From: an uncultured Formosa sp.
Lineage (GTDB): Bacteria; Bacteroidota; Bacteroidia; Flavobacteriales; Flavobacteriaceae
Length of the DNA: 64,000 nucleotides
Direction of reading: 5' to 3'
Assembly (NCBI RefSeq): GCF_947500765.1
Contig: NZ_CANMTH010000012.1
Coordinates: 1 to 64,000 of the forward strand
Position numbers and translations under genes: made by a program. The notes beneath the pieces were generated by a model. That model worked only from the letters and a program-made list of their open reading frames with translations. It was not told the DNA's origin and did no database searches. Positions 1 through 8,648 of the stretch are shown here, one piece after another; within the stretch, counting starts at the first letter, position 1; each line of letters starts with the position of its first letter.

Positions 1-780
1 GAAATCGCAGTAGACGGTGGTTTCACAGGTACAGAAGCCCAATGGTTAGCGTCATTACAAGGAGCAGATGGTGCAGTTGGAGCTCAGGGTCCTCAAGGTG
101 TTGCAGGAGCCAATGGAGCTGACGGAACAAATGGTATTGATGGCGCACAAGGTCCTCAAGGAGAAACTGGTCCACAAGGTTTAGCAGGTGCTGCTGGATC
201 TTCAGCATATGAGGTTGCAGTAGACGAAGGTTTTATAGGAACAGAAACAGAGTGGTTAGCGTCATTAAATGGAGCTAATGGAACAGATGGAGCTTCAGCT
301 TACGAAATCGCAGTAGACGGTGGTTTCACAGGTACAGAAGCCCAATGGTTAGCGTCATTACAAGGAGCAGATGGTGCAGTTGGAGCTCAGGGTCCTCAAG
401 GTGTTGCAGGAGCCAATGGAGCTGACGGAACAAATGGTATTGATGGCGCACAAGGTCCTCAAGGAGAAACTGGTCCACAAGGTTTAGCAGGTGCTGCTGG
501 ATCTTCAGCATATGAGGTTGCAGTAGACGAAGGTTTCACAGGTACAGAAGCCCAATGGTTAGCGTCATTACAAGGAGCAGATGGTGCAGTTGGAGCTCAG
601 GGTCCTCAAGGTGTTGCAGGAGCCAATGGTGCTGACGGAACAAATGGTATTGATGGCGCACAAGGTCCTCAAGGAGAAACTGGTCCACAAGGTTTAGCAG
701 GTGCTGCTGGATCTTCAGCATATGAGGTTGCAGTAGACGAAGGTTTTATAGGAACAGAAACAGAGTGGTTAGCGTCATTG
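1..780 (+). repeat. Long exact in-frame tandem repeats in the collagen-like gene
   Basis: The sequence at 1-232 recurs at 304-535 (offset 303 bp, 101 codons) with no difference seen. A further copy starts near 526 (offset 210 bp, 70 codons) with a single silent change (gga to ggt near 630). All offsets are multiples of three, so copy-number changes would lengthen or shorten the stalk without breaking the frame. Near-perfect nucleotide identity points to recent duplication or ongoing recombination. The repeat may be collapsed or mis-assembled in short-read data. Confidence 0.9.
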
Positions 781-1374
781 GTTGGTGCTCAGGGAGTTGC
801 TGGAGCAGATGGTGATCCTGTAGATGTTGTTGATACGGTTGTAGATAATATATCCAATGAAGGCGATATTTATGATGAAATTATTAATATTTATGGTGCT
901 CCTTTAAAGACTTTTATAAAGTATAATAGTACAAGTGGTAGTAGTTTGTTAGGGATTAGTCTTTTAGGTACTTATACGCCAGTAGGGTTTCCTTTAAGTG
1001 GAAGGGAGTTTGATGAGAACAGTGAGTTTAGTACAACCACAGGTGTTTTTACGGCTAAACAAGATGGTATATATAATATAAACTTTCAAGCAAATTCAAA
1101 AGGTCTTTTAGGAGCAGGTACATTAGGTATTGGGATTTTTAAAAAAGAGGCTACATCTTCTAGTTATACACTACTTGCTGAAGAATCATATGTAAATTTA
1201 AATGTATCCGTACTATTTATTGATTTAGATGTATCTCCTCCAACACGATCTACTCAAACTTTAGTAAAACTTAATGCTGGAGATCAAATTGTATTTGGGA
1301 CAGATGTAGGTGTGGTTGGAGCTGCCTTGTTAAATGGTTTTGAATATCAGTTCTCAATACATCAAGTGAAGTAA
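1..1374 (+). CDS. Collagen-like repeat surface protein, 3' part (5' end outside window)
   Basis: Frame 1 is open from the window edge to the TAA at 1374, giving the last 457 residues of a larger protein. The first 260 residues are Gly-X-Y collagen-like stretches broken by about five copies of a module reading EIAVDxGFxGTE...WLASL, a spacer seen in many bacterial and phage collagen-like fibre proteins. After residue 260 comes a non-repetitive C-terminal domain of about 170 residues. Its beta-rich pattern, including TTGVFTAKQDGIYNINFQ, resembles C1q/TNF-like trimerisation heads. No type IX sorting domain is visible at the end. A trimeric stalk-and-head adhesin is the likeliest role (inference). 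The downstream genes encode a PorP/SprF protein and an OmpA-type lattice protein, which fits export to the cell surface. A start at the TTG at 778 would be artificial because the frame continues upstream. Confidence 0.85.
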   Translation, partial: EIAVDGGFTGTEAQWLASLQGADGAVGAQGPQGVAGANGADGTNGIDGAQGPQGETGPQGLAGAAGSSAYEVAVDEGFIGTETEWLASLNGANGTDGASAYEIAVDGGFTGTEAQWLASLQGADGAVGAQGPQGVAGANGADGTNGIDGAQGPQGETGPQGLAGAAGSSAYEVAVDEGFTGTEAQWLASLQGADGAVGAQGPQGVAGANGADGTNGIDGAQGPQGETGPQGLAGAAGSSAYEVAVDEGFIGTETEWLASLVGAQGVAGADGDPVDVVDTVVDNISNEGDIYDEIINIYGAPLKTFIKYNSTSGSSLLGISLLGTYTPVGFPLSGREFDENSEFSTTTGVFTAKQDGIYNINFQANSKGLLGAGTLGIGIFKKEATSSSYTLLAEESYVNLNVSVLFIDLDVSPPTRSTQTLVKLNAGDQIVFGTDVGVVGAALLNGFEYQFSIHQVK

Positions 1375-1393
1375 ATGAGGTTTTTTATTTACT

Positions 1394-1533
1394 AGTCTGA
1401 TTTGTTTTAAAAGTAAATTATAACAGATAATTAGAATATCTAAAACTTAAAAATAACAAGGTGTTCTTTTTGTCCTCTGGAGAATCTACAAGAAATAAAA
1501 TGATAGTTATTTTCTTTTAAAATAAATCAGACT
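1394..1533. repeat. 140-bp element bounded by 20-bp inverted repeats
   Basis: Positions 1394-1413 and 1514-1533 are inverted repeats of 20 bp with one mismatch. The element fills most of the gap between the collagen-like gene and the next secreted-protein gene. No flanking target-site duplication is seen. It could be an RNA processing or termination structure, or a small MITE-like insertion. Confidence 0.6.
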
Positions 1534-1558
1534 CATTAATAATTAAATATTTAGACAT

Positions 1559-2800
1559 ATGAAAAAATATTTATTACAAATAAGCATTTTATTACCCTTT
1601 TCTTATGGTATGCTTGCGCAGACTTCTAATAGTGGCGTATTGTACGTGAGTGAAAACACACAGTTTTCTACAGTATCTCGATTTGATAATTTAAGTCAAG
1701 GTACCTTTAATAACGATGGAGAATCTTTTATATATAGCGATTTTAATAACGATGGTGTAGTCGATTTTTATGAAAACACAGGAATTACAAAGTTTATAGG
1801 TTCAGATAATCAGAATATTAGCGGGACTCAGGTTAGTTATTTATTTAATGTAGTCTTTAATAATAGTAGTAACGCAAATCCTTTTCATTTATCAGGTGAA
1901 ATTAATATTAGTGGAACTACAGATTTTTACGAAGGCATTGTTGATAATGATAATTTTGGTGGACAAATTACATTTAACACGAATGGAAATCACATCAACA
2001 CTTCAGATGTTAGTCATGTAGATGGACCTGTAAATAAATTCGGAGATCAAGAGTTTACATTTCCTATTGGAGATGGAGGTTATTACAGGTTAGCCGGTAT
2101 ATCTGCACCAGAAAATTCAAGTGCTTTTTTCAAAGGAAAGTACTATTATGAAAGTTCTAACGATTTGTATTCGCATGAGCTTAAGTCTGAAGATATAACA
2201 GAAATAGACAGTCAAGAGTATTGGATTGTAGAGAGTGTTAGTGATGGTTCTGTAGATGGTTTAATTACATTGTCTTGGAGTACAGTTACAACGCCAGGTA
2301 TATTAATTGAAGCAGCAGAACAAGAAGCTCTAACTATTGTAAGATGGGACGAGTCTAGTAGTATGTGGGTAGATGAAGGTGGTGTGGTTGATATTGATAA
2401 CCAAACAATAACAACAGCGACAACTAATTATGGTGTTTTTACACTTGGACGTGTAAAATCTGAATCTGAATTACCTTGTTCTTTAATTGTTTATAATTAT
2501 GTGTCTCCAAACGGAGATGGTAAAAATGATTATTTCGCTATAGAAAAAACAGACGATACATGTGCTAGAGAACTTACACTTCAGGTTTTTAACAGATGGG
2601 GTGTTAAGGTATATGAAATGACTAATTATGGTGAAAATGGCCATGTTTTTAATGGGCGTTCTTCTGGAAGGTTAACAGTAAAAGATTCTGATATGTTACC
2701 TGCTAATACGTATTACTATATTTTGAAATATAAATATGGTAGCGTAGCAGATAATAAATCTCATAAAAAAGCAGGTTTTTTATACTTAAGCGATAACTAA
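1559..2800 (+). CDS. Secreted protein with gliding-motility-associated C-terminal domain (CHU_C type)
   Basis: This 413-aa protein starts with a signal peptide (about residues 1-20, ending GMLAQ). The middle is beta-rich, with EF-hand-like acidic loops (NDGVVDF) and no known enzyme motif. The last 100 residues hold the CHU_C/gliding-motility C-terminal domain: a YNYVSPNGDGKNDYF motif near residue 318, then LQVFNRWGVKVYE and a YYYILKYKYG strand. In the Bacteroidota such domains direct or anchor proteins through the type IX secretion system and are typically encoded next to PorP/SprF genes. The stop codon is followed after one base by the PorP/SprF gene, so the two are probably co-transcribed. 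The binding or structural role of the N-terminal part is unknown. Confidence 0.85.
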   Translation: MKKYLLQISILLPFSYGMLAQTSNSGVLYVSENTQFSTVSRFDNLSQGTFNNDGESFIYSDFNNDGVVDFYENTGITKFIGSDNQNISGTQVSYLFNVVFNNSSNANPFHLSGEINISGTTDFYEGIVDNDNFGGQITFNTNGNHINTSDVSHVDGPVNKFGDQEFTFPIGDGGYYRLAGISAPENSSAFFKGKYYYESSNDLYSHELKSEDITEIDSQEYWIVESVSDGSVDGLITLSWSTVTTPGILIEAAEQEALTIVRWDESSSMWVDEGGVVDIDNQTITTATTNYGVFTLGRVKSESELPCSLIVYNYVSPNGDGKNDYFAIEKTDDTCARELTLQVFNRWGVKVYEMTNYGENGHVFNGRSSGRLTVKDSDMLPANTYYYILKYKYGSVADNKSHKKAGFLYLSDN

Positions 2801-2801
2801 T

Positions 2802-3746
2802 ATGAACGAAAAAAGAATGACTTCAAAAAAAACAAATATATCTGTTTTAGTGTTGGTGTTGAGTCTGTTTTTTATGGCTCCTACTATGGAGGCACAACAA
2901 GAATCGCAATACACGCAATACATGTATAATACGATCTCTATTAACCCTGCATATGCTGGATCTCGAGAATCATTAAGTATGCTAGGGGTATATAGAAGCC
3001 AATGGGTTGGTTTAGACGGAGCTCCCGAAACATTAAACTTTTCAGCACATTCTCCTATAGGAATTAAAGGTGTTGGTGTTGGTTTAGGATTTACAAGTGA
3101 TAAGATAGGACCTACTTCAGAAGACATACTTTCATTGGACTTTTCTTATACTATAAATTTAGCTAACAATTTAAAATTAGCTTTGGGTGTAAAGGGAGGT
3201 ATTTCTATGTGGAACCTAGATCCTACTAAATTAAATATTCAGAATCAAAACGACATTACTCTAAATCAAAAAGACTATAGTTCCCCAATTATTGGTTCTG
3301 GTTTGTATTTATATTCTGAAAAATGGTATGTAGGTCTTTCTACCCCTAATTTTTTAGAAACGAAACATTATGACGATATACAGGCATCTACATTTACAGA
3401 AAAAGCACATTTGTACTTAATAGGTGGATATATTTTTGAAATGAATCCGAGACTGAAATTAAAACCTGCTTTTTTGGTTAAATCTGTTACAGGTTCACCC
3501 TTGGCTCTAGACTTGTCCTTAAATGCACTTATTAATAATGGATTAACATTAGGACTTTCATATAGGTTAGATGCAGCTGTTAGTGCTTTGGCTGGATTTC
3601 AGTTAACCGATACGATTATGATTGGATATACATATGATTACGATACAACCGAATTAGGAAATTATAACGATGGATCTCATGAAATACTTTTACGATTTGA
3701 ATTAGGTACCAGAAGAAGAGGAATAGTGAACCCTAGATTCTTTTAA
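2802..3746 (+). CDS. PorP/SprF family type IX secretion outer-membrane protein
   Basis: A 314-aa protein with a signal peptide cleaved near residue 32 (METQ-like end MEAQQ). It has the family hallmark QYTQYMYNTISINPAYAGSR directly after it, then a beta-barrel with repeated alternating strands ending RRRGIVNPRFF. Family knowledge: PorP and SprF are outer-membrane components or partners of type IX secretion, and SprF-like copies are paired with one large adhesin each. Here the partner is likely one of the two upstream proteins. The gene starts one base after the upstream stop and lies 16 bases ahead of the OmpA-type gene, forming a tight operon. An in-frame Met at residue 6 is an alternative start. 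Confidence 0.92.
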   Translation: MNEKRMTSKKTNISVLVLVLSLFFMAPTMEAQQESQYTQYMYNTISINPAYAGSRESLSMLGVYRSQWVGLDGAPETLNFSAHSPIGIKGVGVGLGFTSDKIGPTSEDILSLDFSYTINLANNLKLALGVKGGISMWNLDPTKLNIQNQNDITLNQKDYSSPIIGSGLYLYSEKWYVGLSTPNFLETKHYDDIQASTFTEKAHLYLIGGYIFEMNPRLKLKPAFLVKSVTGSPLALDLSLNALINNGLTLGLSYRLDAAVSALAGFQLTDTIMIGYTYDYDTTELGNYNDGSHEILLRFELGTRRRGIVNPRFF

Positions 3747-3762
3747 TTAAAAAAATAAATTA

Positions 3763-5706
3763 ATGAAAAATAAGATATCTATATATAGTTTCTTTTGGGT
3801 TTTTTTAACCATGGTTACTGTTACGGCCGTTAATGGGCAAGAAAAAAAGTTAATTCAGGCAAACCAGGATTATGAAAAACTAAATTTTATAAATGCTCAA
3901 AAAATCTATTTATCAGTTGCTGAAAATGGATATAAGTCTGAAGAGTTATGTGCTAAATTAGCTAATAGTTATTATTTTAATGCACAATATGATCAGGCCG
4001 TAAAGTGGTATGATGATTTGTTTTCTATGGTTGAAAAACCTAAAGAAAGCATCATCTATTTACGATATTCTCAGGCACTAAAGGCTATAGGGAAATCTAA
4101 ACAAGCCATGAAGTATTACAATATTTTTGTAGGAGAAAACGATTTAGAAGAGTCGCCTTTATTGGCTGAAGATTATTTAAGATTAATTAAAGAAAATTCA
4201 GGCAGATATGATTTAGATCCGATTAGGAAAATTTATAATAAAAATAAAATTTCTTTTGGAAATACCATGGTAAAAGATACGCTATATTATACCTCTACTA
4301 AAGACTCTGATGAAATTTTAAATAAAAAAAGCGGTTGGGATGGTCTTAGTTTTTTATCGTTATATGAAGTTCAGCTAGACTCTTTAAACCAGGCTGTTAG
4401 TGATCCTAAAATGCTTAAAGGTAATTTGAAAGGTAAATTTCACGAATCTTCACCCGTATTTACCGCAGATAATAATACAATGTATTTTACTAGAAGTAAC
4501 ATTACATTTGATGATAAAATAGATGATTATAAGTTGAAAATTTATAAGTCTAAAAAGATAAATAATAAGTGGCAAGAGGCCGTTGAACTATCTATTAATA
4601 GTGACAATTTTTCAACAGCTCACCCCACTTTAAATTCAGATGGCACAAAGTTATATTTTTCATCAGACCGTCCAGGTGGTTATGGCGAATCAGATATTTA
4701 TGTTTCTACAATATCTCCAGAAGGTCATTTAGGAGAGCCGGTAAATCTTGGACCGGAAGTAAATACAGAAGGTAAGGAGACGTTTCCTTTTATAACGACT
4801 CTTAATGAGCTTTATTTCTCTTCAGATGGACATTTTGGTTTAGGTGGATTAGATATTTTTTATATCAAGATTCTAGACAATCATTACGGGAATTTATTAA
4901 ATGTAGGAGAACCTTTAAATTCTAATGCAGACGATTTTGCGTTTGGTATAAATATGAAAACAAATAGAGGATTTATAAGTTCTAATCGTTCTACCCGTGA
5001 AGGCGAATTTGTTTACGATAATATTTATGTGTTTAAAGAAAAGACCCGAATAGTAGATGTATATCTTTCTAATATAGACGGGTATGTTATCGATAAACAA
5101 TCTAAACAACCTATTCGAGATGCTAGAGTAAGTTTAAGAGATTCGCATGGAGATGTGTTTCATGAAGTTGTAACCGATGAAAATGGGTTTTATAGCATTG
5201 AAACGAATAAGTATAAATCTTATTTTATAAAATCAGAGAAAGAGCGTTATGATACCGACGAAAACATCTCGAAAATAAATATAGGTCATCAAGAAATTAA
5301 TTTTGAACTACAACAAAATATAGTAGATCTTGTTCCTGGAATGAATCTGGCCGAGGTATTAAATATTCCAATAATATATTTCGATTATGATAAGTCTAAT
5401 ATTCGAGATGATGCCGAAGTCGAGTTGCAAAAAATACTTGTAGCTCTAAACACTTACCCTGATTTAAAACTTGAGATACGATCTCATACAGATAGCCGAG
5501 GTAGTGATGATTATAATATGAAATTGTCTTCCAGACGAGCGCAATCTACCCTTGATTATTTGGTGAGTAAAAATATTAATAGTGATAGGTTAGTAGCTAA
5601 AGGTTTTGGAGAAACGTTATTGATAAATACATGTTCTAATGGTGTAGAATGTTCTGAGGCAGAGCATCAGAAAAATAGAAGAAGCGAGTTTATTGTTGTT
5701 AAATAA
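3763..5706 (+). CDS. OmpA-family protein with TPR, PD40 and carboxypeptidase-regulatory-like domains
   Basis: A 647-aa envelope protein. In order: signal peptide (1-25), TPR-like helices (about 30-130), PD40/WD40-like beta-propeller repeats (about 220-400, with LYFSSDRPGGYGESDIYV), a carboxypeptidase-regulatory-like beta-sandwich (about 440-500) and a C-terminal OmpA peptidoglycan-binding domain (about 535-647, with IIYFDYDKSNIRDDA, RSHTDSRGS and NRRSEF). This arrangement resembles PorE and similar T9SS accessory proteins, which tie outer-membrane components to the peptidoglycan. It is the last gene of the adhesin/PorP operon. No strong terminator follows; the 160-bp gap to the convergent hydrolase gene shows only T-runs. 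Confidence 0.92.
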   Translation: MKNKISIYSFFWVFLTMVTVTAVNGQEKKLIQANQDYEKLNFINAQKIYLSVAENGYKSEELCAKLANSYYFNAQYDQAVKWYDDLFSMVEKPKESIIYLRYSQALKAIGKSKQAMKYYNIFVGENDLEESPLLAEDYLRLIKENSGRYDLDPIRKIYNKNKISFGNTMVKDTLYYTSTKDSDEILNKKSGWDGLSFLSLYEVQLDSLNQAVSDPKMLKGNLKGKFHESSPVFTADNNTMYFTRSNITFDDKIDDYKLKIYKSKKINNKWQEAVELSINSDNFSTAHPTLNSDGTKLYFSSDRPGGYGESDIYVSTISPEGHLGEPVNLGPEVNTEGKETFPFITTLNELYFSSDGHFGLGGLDIFYIKILDNHYGNLLNVGEPLNSNADDFAFGINMKTNRGFISSNRSTREGEFVYDNIYVFKEKTRIVDVYLSNIDGYVIDKQSKQPIRDARVSLRDSHGDVFHEVVTDENGFYSIETNKYKSYFIKSEKERYDTDENISKINIGHQEINFELQQNIVDLVPGMNLAEVLNIPIIYFDYDKSNIRDDAEVELQKILVALNTYPDLKLEIRSHTDSRGSDDYNMKLSSRRAQSTLDYLVSKNINSDRLVAKGFGETLLINTCSNGVECSEAEHQKNRRSEFIVVK

Positions 5707-5869
5707 TTTTAAAAAACCCTCTTTTTTTGATAGTCTTATACATATTTTGGTAGATTAATAGCAAAAAAAATCTTCTTGTATTTTATAGATTAATAGCACT
5801 TAAAAGGAGGGGATTTAAACCTCAGATTATAATGTAAGCAACTTAGCTAAAGTAGTTGGTGTATTTAGT

Positions 5870-6712
5870 TTATTGTTTTAAAAACGTTATAACAGTGTCT
5901 ACAGCTTCTTGTAGCTGCGGTGTTAATTCTTTCTTACTCCAAGGATGAGAGGTTTCAAAAACGTGATTTGCACCATCTATAATTTTTAATTCACTGTTCG
6001 GATTCCATTGGTGTAAATTGTATGCTTCTTCAATTAAAACACTAGTATCTGCACTACCGTGAATAATAAGGTGTGGGATTTTTAATTGAGATACAGCACG
6101 TTTAATAGTTAAGCGATCTTCGTTGTTTTTAAAATCTTCAAAATACTGATAGTAATGAGGCATATTTTGTTTGGTACGTCCATTAACAACATACTCTACA
6201 CCGTTAACTTTCCATTGTTCTAAAGCTTTTCCGCTAGACATACGCTTAGCATAATCACTTACGCCTGCTAGGCTGATAACACGAGAAATACGTGAATCTT
6301 CTTCAGCTTTTATAGTTACAATACCTCCAGCTCGGCTATGTCCAAAAAGATTTATGTTTTTTAAATCTGCTTCGTTACTGTAATCGGGGTGTAAGGTAAT
6401 CCAATCTATAACAGATTTTAAATCGTCTAGTTCAATCGAGTAATTATTATTTCCGAAAGCGTCTAAATCGGGAAAATCTATAGGTTGTTCTGGCGTTCCG
6501 CCATTATGAGAGAAGTTAAATTTTATAAAGAAAAAACCAGCATCAGCGAATGTTTCTGCCATTTGGTTCCAAGCGCCCCAATCTTTAAAACCTTTGTAGC
6601 CGTGGCAAAAGATAATAATAGGTTTTGGTGTGTTGTTTTCAGTGTAAAACACATCGGTTAAAATGGGTTTATTGTGTGTGCCTGTAATTTGAATGTTTGT
6701 AATACGTTTCAT
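5870..6712 (-). CDS. Alpha/beta hydrolase (dienelactone hydrolase/BAAT-like)
   Basis: A 280-aa cytoplasmic protein without a signal peptide. The catalytic triad can be read: nucleophile Ser126 in GHSRAGG, Asp222 in HGSADTS and His250 in GANHVF. An oxyanion-hole HG is at residues 37-38. The length suits small serine esterases or acyl-peptide-hydrolase-like enzymes. The substrate cannot be assigned. It is transcribed alone, convergent with the OmpA-type gene. Confidence 0.85.
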   Translation of the reverse strand: MKRITNIQITGTHNKPILTDVFYTENNTPKPIIIFCHGYKGFKDWGAWNQMAETFADAGFFFIKFNFSHNGGTPEQPIDFPDLDAFGNNNYSIELDDLKSVIDWITLHPDYSNEADLKNINLFGHSRAGGIVTIKAEEDSRISRVISLAGVSDYAKRMSSGKALEQWKVNGVEYVVNGRTKQNMPHYYQYFEDFKNNEDRLTIKRAVSQLKIPHLIIHGSADTSVLIEEAYNLHQWNPNSELKIIDGANHVFETSHPWSKKELTPQLQEAVDTVITFLKQ

Positions 6713-6796
6713 AACGCGATGGTGTTTTCTTAAAATTAAGCTCTATAAAATTAAAGTTTTATAATTGCTTATTAAAACATTCATTAAAAAAAAGGC

Positions 6797-6830
6797 ATAA
6801 AAAAAGAGTGAGATAACCAGTCCCACTCTT
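6797..6830 (-). terminator. Rho-independent terminator of the small secreted protein gene
   Basis: A 10-bp stem (6804-6813 with 6821-6830, one G-T pair) is followed, reading the minus strand, by seven T residues (6803-6797). Confidence 0.8.
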
Positions 6831-6885
6831 ACAAACAAACTAACTAATTGACATAGTTTAACTAACTATCTATTTAAAATTAAAA

Positions 6886-7488
6886 CTATATTTTAAACTG
6901 CTCAACGTAATTTCTTCCGTCAGCATTTATTATTACTTTATAACTACCAGAACGTTTTCCAGCTAAGCTGTATATACGATTAATATCTGTAGTGTTTGAA
7001 AATGTTTCTGAGTGAATTAAATCAGAATTTGCATTGTTAGTAGTGTAATAAATTTTCACTTCTACTTTTTCTTGATTTAAATCTAATTTAGAGATGTATA
7101 TTTTATTTTCATTAAATTTTATAACTGGCTTAAAGATGCTTTTCTCTGCTTGCTTATTAAAAGTTACTTCACCTAATGCTACTTTAAAAGGCATAATTTT
7201 AACTTCAAAACCTTTTTCATGTTCGAAAGAATAATCACCGTCAGGTAAAGCTGTTAAATCAAATTTATTATTATAAATACCAGAAGTTTCAAAAGTAGTG
7301 TTGTATAAAACAATACCATAATCGTCTTTAATAGATAATTCTTGACCTTCTTTTACATTATCAAGTGTTAAAACGATTTCTAATTTTTTCCCTTTTATAT
7401 TATCAGAAGATGTGTTAGCGAAACTAGAAATTCCAGTTGTTAAGGCTAACATATATATACTGAATACTAATACTTTTTTCATAATCAT
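6886..7488 (-). CDS. Secreted protein of unknown function (beta-sandwich-like)
   Basis: A 200-aa protein with a clear signal peptide (residues 1 to about 24, ending SSFA). The mature part is rich in short beta strands with a YNNKFDLTALPDGDYSFE segment and a GSYKVIINADGRNY ending, as in the secretion-tail-like or DUF3244-like beta folds common in the Bacteroidota. I do not recognise a specific family. A good -7 element lies 24 bp upstream and a terminator follows, so it appears monocistronic. Confidence 0.75.
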   Translation of the reverse strand: MIMKKVLVFSIYMLALTTGISSFANTSSDNIKGKKLEIVLTLDNVKEGQELSIKDDYGIVLYNTTFETSGIYNNKFDLTALPDGDYSFEHEKGFEVKIMPFKVALGEVTFNKQAEKSIFKPVIKFNENKIYISKLDLNQEKVEVKIYYTTNNANSDLIHSETFSNTTDINRIYSLAGKRSGSYKVIINADGRNYVEQFKI

Positions 7489-7511
7489 TATCTTAATACT
7501 TAATTACATTA

Positions 7512-7519
7512 CAAAGGTA
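7512..7519 (-). promoter_or_regulatory. Bacteroidota -7 promoter element TACCTTTG
   Basis: On the minus strand, TACCTTTG matches the TAnnTTTG consensus 24 bp upstream of the small secreted protein start. No clear -33 TTTG is seen. Confidence 0.55.
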
Positions 7520-7660
7520 TGGGGCTTGTGTTGTGTAGAAAACATCGATATTGGCTATTTTATATGCTATATTAACTGTAAATAAATTGTTAAGGTTGTG
7601 ATATGGTAAAATAGTATACATTAGGGTTAATTATACACATGCTATACCATATACATTTTG

Positions 7661-7668
7661 TATTTTTG
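7661..7668 (+). promoter_or_regulatory. Bacteroidota -7 promoter element TATTTTTG
   Basis: TATTTTTG matches TAnnTTTG and lies 21 bp before the ATG at 7690. It falls inside the longer open frame that starts at 7639, so that upstream ATG is very unlikely to be used. Confidence 0.65.
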
Positions 7669-7689
7669 CCACATAAATGTGAAAGTCTT

Positions 7690-8559
7690 ATGAAGTTAAA
7701 ACCAACTTACGAAAAGGTAACACCAAGTTTTGGAAGCTCGTTGGTGGTAAGGCAACATACGCAAGAAGCCCACAAGAGCAAGGCTTTCTGGCATTTTCAT
7801 CCAGAATTAGAATTGGTGTATGTAAATAAAGGACAGGGAAAAAGGCATATAGGAAATCACTTATCATACTTTAATAACAGTCAGCTTATATTAATAGGTT
7901 CTAATTTACCCCATAATGGATTTGCAGATAGGTTAACAGCACGTGGTTCGGAAACTATTGTACAATTTTTACCTAATTTTTTAGGAGATACGTTTCTTAA
8001 GCTTCCAGAAATGGAGCGTATTGCCATGCTTTTTGAACGCGCTAAAAAAGGTGTGCTATTTAAACCTGAAACAAAATTGGTTGTTGGACCAAAAATTGAA
8101 TCTTTAATAGAATTTCAAGGTTTTAATCGTGTTTTAAAATTATTAGAAATTTTAAACGATTTGGCTTTGTCTGAACACTACAGTCTATTAAATGTAGATG
8201 GTGTTGCTTTTGAAACAGAACCTCAGGATAGTGCTAAAATTGATGTTATTTTTAGATATATAAATAATAATTTTCAGAGTCATATTAGTTTAGAAGATAT
8301 TGCAGACCAAGCAAACATGACTGTGCCTGCGTTTTGTAGGTTTTTTAAAAAGGCTACGGGTAAAACATTTACTAAATTAGTAAATGAATATCGTGTTGTG
8401 CATGCAACAAAATTATTACAAGAAAGTGAAATGAGTATTACCGATATTTGTTTTGAATGTGGGTTTAATAACTTTTCTCACTTCAATAAATTTTTTAATG
8501 AAATTACAGGAACTAGTGCGTCTAAATACAGAAGTGAAATGACACGTATTATTCAATAA
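7690..8559 (+). CDS. AraC-family transcriptional regulator
   Basis: A 289-aa regulator from the preferred ATG at 7690; the frame is open from 7639, but a -7 promoter lies within that extension. The N-terminal half is a cupin-like ligand-sensing domain (FWHFHPELELVYVNKGQGKR near residue 35). The C-terminal 100 residues are a double helix-turn-helix AraC domain, with ISLEDIADQANMTVPAFCRFFK and the second helix pair ITDICFECGFNNFSHFNKFF. In the Bacteroidota such cupin-AraC regulators often control sugar-utilisation genes, but no obvious target is adjacent. Confidence 0.93.
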   Translation: MKLKPTYEKVTPSFGSSLVVRQHTQEAHKSKAFWHFHPELELVYVNKGQGKRHIGNHLSYFNNSQLILIGSNLPHNGFADRLTARGSETIVQFLPNFLGDTFLKLPEMERIAMLFERAKKGVLFKPETKLVVGPKIESLIEFQGFNRVLKLLEILNDLALSEHYSLLNVDGVAFETEPQDSAKIDVIFRYINNNFQSHISLEDIADQANMTVPAFCRFFKKATGKTFTKLVNEYRVVHATKLLQESEMSITDICFECGFNNFSHFNKFFNEITGTSASKYRSEMTRIIQ

Positions 8560-8574
8560 TTAGATTCAATTTAC

Positions 8575-8620
8575 ATAAAACAAAACCCTCAGATTAATTA
8601 ATCTGAGGGTTTTGTTTTAT
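8575..8620. terminator. Bidirectional terminator: 46-bp perfect palindrome
   Basis: The two 23-bp halves of 8575-8620 are exact reverse complements, and both ends are A/T tracts. It sits between the converging AraC and HD-domain genes and can terminate both. Confidence 0.9.
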
Positions 8621-8648
8621 AATAAGGTGTCGTTAATTGCTAATACAA

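Noticed and set aside
23..721. Three 61-aa minus-strand frames with almost the same sequence
   Set aside because: They are shadows of the collagen-like repeats; the plus frame is open throughout and gives clear Gly-X-Y sequence.
778..1374. A separate 198-aa gene starting at TTG 778
   Set aside because: The frame is open from the window start with matching repeat sequence, so this is only the C-terminal part of a larger protein.
7639..7689. N-terminal extension of the AraC regulator
   Set aside because: It contains the -7 promoter TATTTTTG and does not resemble the family's start; ATG 7690 preferred.
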